Part shown: piece by piece, positions 24,275-36,271 of the stretch | How positions within the stretch are numbered: the first letter of the stretch is position 1 | Layout: each line of letters begins with the position of its first letter | Source: Pardosa pseudoannulata | Lineage: Eukaryota > Arthropoda > Arachnida > Araneae > Lycosidae | Reading direction: 5' to 3' | Length of the DNA: 64,000 bases | NCBI GenBank assembly: GCA_032207245.1 | Contig: CM063502.1 | Location: forward strand, 47,862,404 to 47,926,403 | Made by a program: the position numbers and the translations under genes | The notes under the pieces: generated by a model | Databases searched by the model: none | What the model saw: the letters and a program-made list of their open reading frames with translations, nothing else | What the model was told of the DNA's origin: nothing

Positions 24275-27200
24275 GTAAGACCGTATTTTAGTATTTTACT
24301 ACGTAATGGTAGTTTTTGATGTTTTCAGTACACTATTTCTTGTATTAAGTTAATTTGAAGTAAGTGATTAATGTAATTTCTGATAATATTTTAAATGGTA
24401 TTTATATATGATTATGTTTCCAGAATATGATTAACTGTGTTTTATTATAGTAGTCAGTGTTAAGCAAGAGAACTAGAAAAACAAATAGACATCCTATAGA
24501 ACTTTTTCACTCCTTGATGTCTATTATATGTTTCTAGATAAACCATGACCATGTATAATTTTTAATATTGCTCAAAACCTAAATGTGCTAACAAATATGT
24601 TCATTGTGTAGTTTACTAAGTATAATACATTCAAAATTTCAAGATATTTAATAAATATTTTAACTGTTGATATGATTAAATGGCAGTATTTTTTTCAGTA
24701 TGGAATAAATGTTATTTCTTCATTAATGTACATTAAATTTAATTAATTATCACATATTTTTTTAAATATTAAACTGTGATACATATGTAATAAGATTTTG
24801 GTTCTAAGAACTTGCTAGTTATAGGTACTGAAGTATGTTTAAAATATTTGAAAACTCAGATTTTAATGCAGAGTTTGGAATGTAAAATTTTGATTTAAAA
24901 TTCAACTTTGAAGATTCATAGATATTTTCAAATTGAACTTTTTAAAATTTCATATTTTCTTTTGTGAGAACAAATATATATTTAATTTCTTACTCTGCAT
25001 AAGGACTATCTAAGATTTGATAATTTAGTTCTAGCTTCAGTAATATTGGCAAGCAGAACAATTATGCGAGTCTACTTAATGTGAGGTGAATCAAATTAAA
25101 TGCAATTTCATGTAAAGCAATTCATTTTAAAATTATTTATGGATATTTAATTATAATTAAGAATAAATGTAAGAAAATTATTCTTAGGTGAATATTAAAA
25201 AAAGAAAACCTTTTAATTGAAACATACAGTAATAATATAGTCAATTGAGATAGATACTTTATATTAATTTATAGATAACTTTTTTCTCCCTTCCCTGTCC
25301 AGATAATAAAAGCTTTTAAAAATTTTATGACATTTTCACTTTGTTTACAATAATGCATACACACACTAAAAAAAAATTGTTAATGAAAAACAATCTTATA
25401 AACATTATATAACACCTTCATTTTTATAGTAAGCTTAAATTTTGTATGTTCACACTATATTTAATGCTATGATAAAAATTGTAACTGTATTTAATTATTT
25501 GAAATTACTTAGTATTATTTAATAGCCAAAAAAGTTTGTTGTGTAGTTAGTATTTTGCACTAGATAAGTAATGGATTCATAAATTTTCTGAAAAATGCTA
25601 CGTAAAGGGTTTTTAAATTATCAAATTTTTAAAATTCTATTTGTTTGCCTTTATATAACATGTATTTTATTTAACCTCATAGAAAAAGAGTAGATTTCAG
25701 TATGCAAAATGATAGTACTGTTGTAAAATATATGAAATTATAAGATTTATGAATTTATTTAACTGTTTTAGAATGCAATATATACTTTATTGAGCAATTA
25801 ACTTGAGGAATTTTTTTTTTTTTATCTTTAAAATTATTTAGCTGTCAAAACTAATATTTTTTTCTCAGTTACTCTATGGAGTGAATTTAAACTATTCGTG
25901 AAGCTTTATTTAGAGAATGTAATTACTAATAAGGATATTTATCTTTTATATATATGTATGTGTGTGTGTGTGTGTGTGTATAAAACCCCAGAATTTAGTC
26001 ACTGTATTATATTAAATCCAGAAGGTATGAAAAAGGGTATCCAAGTGGCAAAAGACATTTTTTAAACAGCATCGCTACTTTGTTTAAATAGCTCGCCATC
26101 ATTAGGTTGGACCACCACCTTCTTGATACATTGTCTCTGAACCAGTCTGTTTAACTGATGTGATGTCATGGCAGTAAAGCCAATAAACCCTATCCCTGCA
26201 TGTGCTTAAACAGTGTCTTGAGGTAATAAGATCGTCAACAGATATCTCCATAGTATTTTTCTGCTGTAATTTGCATTGATTGTGTTTGATCAGATCTTTG
26301 TCAAATTTTATATGTTAATTTAGTTGTTTTTAATTATTTTTTCTCATTTTCATATATGAATTTAAGTTAAAATGGTTAACAAATGCTGTGTTCCTTATTG
26401 TAAGGGGAATAATAAAAATATGATAGTCTCTGTCTTCAGTTTTTCAAAAGATAAGCATCTTTAATCAAAAAGAGATTTTGAAGTCATAGCTCATTCAGGA
26501 GTAAGTGAAAGAAAATTTTTTATTTATATCTTATTATAAAAGCTTACTATTTTGATATGTCAAAACACAATTATTCATTGCATTATTTGCTTGTAAGACT
26601 TTATATTTGTGATAAGTAGCATTTTTCTTATTTTTTAGGTATGATTTCCCATTTATTGTCACTGTAAATTGATTTCAATACTTCTTAAAAATCTTTATAC
26701 TATTTCTATTATGTAAATGAAACCATTACTTTATTAATAAAAGTAATTTATATTAAAAGATTTTACTATTCATATTAATTTAACTATTAAAATTGAATTC
26801 TATAATTATTTTCTAGAAGTTAAAAAATTGACAGAATTTAGCAGTCAAATTGTTTTGTTTTTAAACTATCTTATATCTATATAATATATGCATATATATA
26901 TTTATATACATCTAGCTGTGTGTATTATTAATAGTATTATTAATGACTTTATTCAAATAAGTACATTTTATGTTTTCTATTTAGGTGTGTGAAAATCATT
27001 CCGTTATCAGTGAGATATCTAGATAACTTATGAAGTGTATAATCCAGTCACTGAAAAAAAAAATTATTGCAAAACTTCACCAACCCAAATTGTTGAAAGA
27101 TGCTGTGCCAAATATATTCCCAAACTGCCCTACATTCTTAACGAATGATTATGTTTCTTAGTGGAGGTCTGCTTGATAAATGTATACAGTTTGAATCCGA

Positions 27201-30200
27201 ACATATGCAGATTGCCATAACTAAAATCTTCAGAGTTATGGAGGAACACAAGAAGAATAATTTTAATTCTCATGTAGGACTTCCTCAGCTTCTGCAAGAA
27301 ATATCTGTGCTCATTTGATAATGTGTGGGATCATTCGAAAAAAGAATTTTATTATTTCTGGGCCAGCAAATAGATTAATTATCCTAACAAAAAAACTACA
27401 GGAAATATGACTGACTTCTAGTTTTATTTAGTCTTTAAATTTTATTTCTCCTTACTGCTACTGATTTTTAAGAAATAGTGGAATTGTCATGTTGCTACAT
27501 CCTTTAACCTTATAAAATATTAGTGATAAATATGAATGTAATCCTAAGATAAACAAGGGGAAAATTTCCTTGCCTTTACAAAGAAGACATTTTTTTTCTT
27601 GCAAGATAATGATAAGTATGACCTCTTATCATTGATAAGATACATATTAAACCATTTTTGGATTATAAGAGTGGATGAATGTTAGAATTAGTATTTAATA
27701 GTAAAGATGCTGTTATCTGGGCTCAAGTATTTATGATACATGCATGAAAGCATAAAATACTCATATAAGGATGTTCTGTATCTATAAAATCCTTTACATG
27801 AAATTTCAATAGATGTAAAAGGCTGTCCTAAGTATCATGAATGATACTTAGGACAGCCTTTTAAGCAAATAATAGGACAAATAATAAGGACAGCAAATAA
27901 TAATATTAAATAATACTAGTGCTTAAGAATTTATGATACATGCATGGAAGCATAAAATCCTCATGTAAGGATGTTCTGTATATATAAATTCTTTACATGA
28001 AATTTCATTTGATGTAGAGGGCTGTCCTAAGTATCATTTAGAAAATAATAATATTAAATCTATAATTCTGTTGTGTTTTAGCATTTTATTGAATAATTTT
28101 TTCAAATAAAAAGTGGCAAACTGTATCATAAAAAGAAGAAAAAAGTGTGCTAAAGTTGTTAAAAAAATACAAAAGTTATAAACTTAATCCAATAAATGAA
28201 TAATCATGTAAATTATTATTTTTTTTTCATGTTAATATACTTTTTACATTTATCAATGAAAATGCATCATTTAAGTTTTGGCATGTAACTTTCTTTTGCT
28301 GTCTGTATTGGGTAGGAAAAAATTGTATATATATGTGAATACCATATATATTTTTAAGTTTTGTATTTTTTGATTAAATGAATATTATCTTATTTTATTT
28401 TTGTCTGGCAGATTTCTGAAAATTGAATATATATCTTGCAAAAATTTTTAATTTCCTATAAATTTCTTATGTTAATAATTTGATGAATCTATTATATTTT
28501 ATTTAAAATTGCTGAAAGTTTAAGATTAATTTTTGTACTTTAATAAACTTAAATGGTTTTCACATTTATAAACTATAATACATCATATCATTTAGGGTTT
28601 GGTGTATAGTATACTTTTACTTTGTGTATTATGTGGAAAAATTGTATATAGTGTATGTATTGCAGTAGTTATATATTTTCTTGTACTAGTATTTCAGCAT
28701 ATTGTCGTGTAGATGAAGTGAACGTGAATTTAATAGAAACAAAAGCGCTCAAGATTTTATTTTCCTCCAACTGAAGAAATCACTACTTATATACAGTTTT
28801 CAAACCTTCTAGACTTTGAAGGCTAGCAGAAAATTAGGAACTATAATTTACATAAATTTGCTTGATTAACTTAAATTAACATAAAGCAAATTCCAACTAA
28901 AATCAATTTTAAAGGCAACTTGTTTTGCTTGCCTTTGAACCCAGAACCTCCTGTTCCCAAGTTCGCCATTTTACCGACTGAGCCATGACGTCCTTGATAG
29001 AAAGGAATAATTTTCGCTACAATATATTTAGCTGTGTAAAATTATATTAATAATATATAACCATTAAAGAAAAGTACTAAATAAATTATATTTCTCCTTT
29101 TTACAAATCCAAATCCTTTATTCTGCATTTGGGTTATTGGCAATAATATGTGGTTCTAAATTAAATAAGGGTTTGAAATAATCGTTTTTATGTTTTAATA
29201 TTTCTAGAAATTGTGGTATTTTCATATTCCCATATATGTATATATATGTATGAAAAAGAAAAGAAATTTTTGGAGAGGTGAGAAAAAGGAAACAAAGAGC
29301 AAAAATTTTAAAATTTTAGATTTTTACCAATCCTAAAAAATAATTCCCCATTATTACAAATACATTTTTTCATTGTTAATTACAAACATTTTCATGCACA
29401 GATTAGTTAATTTTAAAATAAATTAATAAAGTAAAATACTATTTGTGTTAAGTGTTATACCTTAATCATTTGTATATCTTTAAAAATATGCATTTTCAGT
29501 TAAAATAAAGTAAAATGCATTTTCTATTACAGTAAATAATGAAAATATTTGAAAAATTCTGCAGTTTGTGAGTCTGATTAAATCTGTATTCCTGACCAAT
29601 CATTCTGAAATTTTTATTAGTAGAAGTAAAAACAAGGTTTAATCAGTTTTTGAAAATTATTCGTATATTACTAAGGGCCAAATTCAAGTCAAACATGTAT
29701 CTGTTGTATCTCACCTTCCATTCGCAAATTTGTGGAGATATGCAAGTTTCAGATTTGGTTTTGAGCGATACAGTCTAATTTTGTAGCAATACTAGGGCTA
29801 ATGAGACTTGGACCTACTGCTTAAATCCTATTCCAAATATCTATAATAAGCATCCATGTTTCAGTAGCATTCGAACCTACCAAAGTTCATGAGTTCGAAT
29901 CCCACTGTGGCCTCCCCTAAATATTTGTTGTAACATTAAAGGGAGCTGAGCTTTTTTTTTTTGCTGAGAACCCTGATATATCCATATATACATACATATC
30001 TATCTATCTATATATATATATACTATATATATGCAATATATAAAAATTATTATTACACTTAAAATATCTCTCTGAAATAAACTCCTCTTATCTATCTGAT
30101 TCTTTCGTATTTATTTTCCCAGCCATGTAATATCTTATCTAAAGAAGTATACTCTGACTTAAAACTCTTTCTACCCATCTCCTAAAGCTAAATCTGAAAT

Positions 30201-33200
30201 AAATGCTAATTTTCTGTCCACTCGCTACATTTTCCAACTGTCTGAATAAAAGGCTTCACTTTTCCGATGATCTAAGTTCCTGTCTAACTGTAAATAATGT
30301 TGACTAAACTTCTTTTTTTAGAATATTCTCTCTATCATCTTGCTGTAGGGCCTAACTTTGTAATAGAAAAGTATTTTTTATCATTCATTGCTCTGCTCTT
30401 GACAGAGAAAGATGTCTTTTACCTAGTCTCAAATAAACTTGAAGTTCCACATTGGACATGCTGCTTTCTTTTAATGAAGCCACAACTGCATTTTAATTAG
30501 GCCCCTTTTTGCAAAGTTAGCCCAGGTGATTAAAAATAATCGGGACAAAATTCTCTTGTAGTGAGCGGATTAATTTCACTGTGTTATATATACATTGAAA
30601 CTTCTCCAACTGTCCACCCTTCTAAACGGCCAATTTTTCATGGCACAGATTTTTTTGACTCATAGACTTAATGGTAAAATAACCTGTATCAGTGGCCACC
30701 CGAGCCCCTCTAAACGGCCACCAAGTGGGATTGTCCCTTTCATTTTTCGGGAAATTCTACTCACTCCATGCTTTAATTTTGAGCGAAAAAACTCAAGGTC
30801 AGGTTTATGGTCGGATATAAGTCAATGGAATATTCTCGGTATGGAGGGGTAGCTGCTCAGAGAGGTTTCACTGTATATCCATATATTGCATCATGATTAC
30901 ATTTAAATAATTTCTCCCTGAATACTTGGATGAATTACCAAAGCCAACTTACTAATATGACATTAGACCTTTTTGATATGCAGTCAATGTAAATAATGTA
31001 TATACCCTGAATATTCCGTACTTGCCAATAATTGCCCATATACGGGTGAAAGAAACATATATGAGAAATTATTATTCTAGTGCAGATTAGCTTTCTCTTG
31101 GACTGAATGTTACTCATTATTTAAAGGATTCAATAACTATTTATTGATGACATTAGTCAAATGAGTAAAAATGACACATTTTATTTCTTTTTATCCTAAT
31201 TTAATGAATTTACTTCAACAGGATTTTCTTTTACATCTCTTTTGTGTTCTCTTTTTCCTGTTTATTTAAGGTATATTTGTTGGAATAATGTGATTTATTA
31301 ATATTGTTTTCCTTTAATGGTGTGAAAATAATGCATAAGATGTTCACATACTTCTAAAATGTTTCTGTACATGGATTGATTTTTTTTCTGACCTTTCAAT
31401 ACCTGAATAGGAAGTTGATACTTACTAAAAATGCTTTACTTTAGAAGTCCTTATGATGTGCTTGGATTGAAGAATACATGTTCCCAAAAAGATGTTAAAA
31501 AGGCATACATAAAGCTGTGTAAAGAGGTAAGTCAAGTATTTAAAAGTATGTACTATACTTAATAGTTTTTTTACTAAATATAGATTTGAAGTAGAAGAAA
31601 TACAGATTTTTTTTTTGTTTTATTATGTTGAATTGTAACTTACATGGTGGTACTTTATATTGCATGCTGTCTTTAATCATATGGCAATATGATTAAAGAC
31701 AGTTAACATTTATCAATGGATATATGTAAACTTTTCAAGAACCACAATTGCATGCATAATATATAGCATTTCTCAGATCTTACCTGGAGTGCTCATAGTT
31801 TTTAATGGCTTTTTAAAATAAAATAGATTTTTTTTCATGACTTTTGCAATGACTGTATGGGAGATATGTACATAGTAGTAGGAAGTACTACAGTTTTGTG
31901 TAAGAGCATTTTATTACTAACATAAAGGTGGGGGCCATAGAGTAGGGAACTTTGATCATGGATCCTATTATTCCATGCAATTTTAATATTAGTGTAGGTT
32001 CTCCACTCATCACCTATAAAGAGTGACACCTAAATATTTAGCGGTGTTACCCCAATTAATCACCTTGCTGTATAAGTACAACTGTAAAGGAGATTTAAAG
32101 AACAATGAAAATAAATTACATGGCATATATATGTAAAATTGTTGAAAGTTAACTTTTTTTAATTTCTTTTTCAAATCTTTGTTAATTATGTGACTTTGTA
32201 GCAAATTTTTAATAAATTTACTTCTACAGTTGCATCCAGATATGAAACCTGGAGATGCATCTCAGCATAAAAAGTTTGTAGAGCTAAATGATGCGTACAC
32301 TGCCCTCATCAATTCTGAAAATAAAAGACAGAATGTTGGTAAAGGAACACACAATGAAGAGGACTTCACCTGGATATATAGGCGAAAAACCTAGTAAGAT
32401 TTCCCTACCTAATTATTGATATGCTGTTCATTTGAAAGCAACAACAATGTATAACTTTTATTGCTGGGTTTTTACAAAGAATAATTATATAAAAACAAAA
32501 ATTTTTATGTGGCGTAGACACTATAATAATTTTCTTTACTAATCTTAAAGGCTGCATTTGCTACATTAAAAATGAAGTGAACAAGAAATGTAAATTTTTG
32601 TGAAAGTATGTGAAAATATTGTTATTTTAGATGTGTTGTCTGGGTCATGCTCATGTTTACTAATAATTTAAAAATATGGTTGAATTACAAGGATATACTA
32701 AGAATTATAAACATTATAAATTGCGTAAGGGATATGCTATATAACATTTACAACAATGTATGGAAATTTTTTACTTTTTTCTGCACATTCGTTCCGTTTA
32801 ATTTGCTAGAATTGTTATATTTTGTTTCACCTACAAGCAGTGTCAATTTATGCCTCAATAGGTTAGGCACTGTCTTTTAATACCAGAATTTTTAGGTTCA
32901 AGTCCTACTGTTAGCATTGATGTTCATAACTAGTTAGAATTGACTTTAGGCTGTAAGTCCCAGTCTTATTAGGTCTTGTTCTATGAAAATATTACTATAG
33001 TATTTTAAACCAAACCAAAATATTTCCCATATGAGACATTTAGCTGTGCTTAACTACATGAGAAAGAAAAGAATTTTATATAATAATCTGTCTATTTAAA
33101 TAATTTTTTAAATTTTCTTTTTCAAATGAATTTGAAAAAAGGGAAATTTGCAATATTTATGCAATGATTTGTTACACTCGCAAGTGTTATTTTTAATGTT

Positions 33201-36200
33201 ATAAAATGACCAGTTCTGTTATGTTCATTTGTTGTTTTTCTGAATATGATTATTTGGATAGATGAAAAAAAAATCTTACAAAGCATATGAAAGTGTGTAA
33301 AGTATATGTTTATGTCCCACCTGTCTCCATCTATCAGTATAAATCAATATTTCTGATGTTAGATGTCTGTGATCTAAAATAATTAGTAAAAAGCATAAAA
33401 AGTTAAAGAATGACATTGAAATCAATAGCACTGGATTGTAATTTGTGGCTCTTTTCACAAGTGATTATAATGCAAACCAAAGTATATTTGTTTAATACAA
33501 ATTTTTATTTTTATTTTTTGTAGATGTAAAAATCAGCAAAAAAAAAATTCTCATTTGTTTTTTATGGACTTTATATTATACACACAAGAGTCAAAACACT
33601 ATGACCACCCCTACATTTTGCAATGAACTCACCTGGAATACGTGGAAAGCATGGGATCAGGTGAAAGTGGTATTTAACTGCTGCTGGAGAGTCTGAAGAA
33701 TCATTTTTTCACTTACTTCTGTGTGTCATGGGAAAGGCTGCAGATCTAAGCGATTTTGATAGAGGGCAGATTGTAATGGCTCAGAACAAGTATTTCCGAA
33801 ACTACATGACTCGTGGGTTGTTCGCAATCTACAGTTGTTAGTACTTATGCAAAGTGGATGAATGATGGTGAAACCAGCAGTAGACGACATGGTGTTGGGC
33901 GTCCACATGCTATCAAAGAAAAAGGGCATTGGTGACTGTCTCGCATGGTGAAGGAAAACCGGAGCCAGACAATGGCACAGCTGACAACCCAATACAATGC
34001 TGGGCCAAGTAGAATAGTATTGGAACACATTGTTCAGCAGACACTGTTAGATATATGGCTGCGCAGCAAACTCGTGTGCCTTTGCTGACCAAGCGTCATT
34101 GCCAACTGCACCTATGCTGGGCCCATGAACATTGTGACTGGTCTATGGATCAGTGGGAGAGAGTTGCCTGATCAGATGAATCATGGTTTGTCATGTATTA
34201 CACCAATGGCTGTGTCAGGATACGCTGTCTTCCAAGGGAGCAGTTGCTCCTTCAATGTCCAGTAGGTCATGCACATGCTGGTGGTGGTGGTATTATGCTT
34301 TGGGAGACATTCTTTTGGACGTCTTTGGGATCCGTGGTTGTGGTAGAGCAGACCATGAATACTACAGGGTATCTGAACATTATTGCAGACCAGTTGCACC
34401 CTTATATGGCCTCTGTTTTTCGAGCTAGAAATGGAATGTTCCAACATTACAACGCCCCGTGTCCCAAGGCTAAAATTGTGTTGGAGTGGTTCCAGGAACA
34501 TGATGCTGAATTCCAGTTAATGTCCTAGCTACCTAACTCACTGTATCTCAATCCAATAGAACACATTTGGGATGTCATGGGATGGCAGCTTAGGGTTCAA
34601 AGACCAACAATTTGCAATATCTCAGATTTGCGTAACTATTGCTTAAACGTCTGGTACGATCTGTCTCTGTCCATCTACCAAGGACTTGTTTCATTCATGC
34701 CAAGGCGAGTTGAAGCTGTATTGTGCGTCAAAGGTGGGCCAACTCGTTATTGGCAAGTGGTCATAACGTTTTGGCTCTTGAGTGTAGTTGTTAATGACTG
34801 TACTAAATATATAAGCATTAAGATGAGATCCTAGAACAATGAAAAGAAAAGAATCATCAAATAAGTCATGATTACACTATGTCAGTAGCACAGTAAAAAT
34901 AAGTTTCATTGAGAGCACTTACTCAACTTATGATTAGCTAGATGAATACTGTTTGGTATTTTATAATTAAAGGTATAAGTTTATGTGTCTTGTAAGGAAA
35001 TAGTTCTCACTTAACAAACAAAACTTTATTCCTCATATTACTATGTCTTAATTAAAATTTTAATATTCTTCAATAGTTTTTTGCATATCATCTTCAGAAC
35101 CATTTTTTGAAATATATTGTTTTATTGTATGCATGCGGAAACTAATTCCAAACCACTCACCCAAAAGATGAAGCAGAAGCAAACCTGACTTGTTACAATC
35201 TCACTGGGTTTAGTCATTGTTATAGACTGCACCAGTAATATGGCTGACTATTCATATACATTCATGGTTTTGATGTTTCGTAATGGGAATTCAATCTTCA
35301 AGCAGGACAATGTATCGTGGACTTGAAATGTATATCAGTAGTTTAACCGGCTCAATAATGAAATAATCTAACTTACCTCAGGAAAGCTTTTATTGTATTA
35401 AGCATATGTATTTGGATATAGCAGACAATTAGTTTAAAGCTCTTAAATCACCTCTCCAGAACCTATAAGAATTCAGCGACCTGTGCTTCATTTTGATTTA
35501 ACCTATTTGAAGTCACTTACCAAACAGTTATAGATTCTATGCAAGGATGAGTTACAACTATTTTGCCTGCTGTAGATGTATCAACATAGAGTGATTTGTC
35601 AAAGTTTTCTTGCTGGCCAATATAAGGGGATTTGTTTTGGTTAAATGGCATCATACTCTACTAAAACATTCAGTGAAACCTTATAGGTACATCTGTAAGT
35701 ATCATAAAAGAATACAGCTTAAAATTTGTATAATTTGCTCAATTTTTGCTATAAAAATTTGCTCAATATTGTGTAAAAAATTCTAAACTTAATTTTTCAG
35801 TGACTACAAAGTATAGAGTTCCTTGTAGTTTATTTAATGATAAGTCATTTGCATCCTATTTTATAACACTTTAATGTTTATTGCAAACAACAAAAACAGT
35901 TTAAATTGAAATAAGGTTTACAAAATTTTAAGATTGAGTCAACAAGATTTTTTCTTTGTAAAAAATATTTAAAGCATGAATATACAGAGGTTTGGAGTTC
36001 CAAGGAACATTTCTTTTAAGCTCAACAATTTGACCAGTTACTAAGTAATATATGTGCGCTTAAAATTTATATGGCTAAGATTTATAGCAAAAGTAATCTC
36101 TGGTGGGAGAAGAGATGAATGTATTAATGAGTCCTTTTTTCCATTTTTGAATAAATTATAGATTATTGATTTGCTTAGGTTTTAATATTCAATAACTTAC

Positions 36201-36235
36201 ACAGAAAGATTTCATTATGTATATATCTATGTTTG

Positions 36236-36271
<36 letters not shown>

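Larger units (their letters stand above)
24275..31444 (+). other. DNAJC4 intron 1, 7.2 kb
   Basis: GTAAGA donor and ttactttag acceptor, with a branch-like TTACTAAA just upstream. It contains a GT microsatellite (25956-25979), a THAP relic (26372-27390), a direct repeat with a fold-back (27726-28038), a tRNA-like fragment (28921-29000), opposed SINE fragments (29754-29912) and a pogo-like MITE (30593-30873). Confidence 0.7.

Noticed and set aside
28921..29000. tRNA gene suggested by an A box GGCTCAGTCGG
   Set aside because: B box eroded and stems do not pair well by eye; more likely a SINE head.
31431..31526. ATG at 31431 as the DNAJC4 start
   Set aside because: Possible (in frame, with an upstream stop at 31416), but it removes any leader, and the bases look like branch point and acceptor for the exon starting at 31445. 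The 24204 exon fits phase 2 and gives an Arg-rich leader. Kept as the alternative.
33726..34501. Minus-strand frames of 61-106 codons
   Set aside because: Shadows of the plus-strand Tc1-like transposase relic, whose motifs read only on the plus strand.
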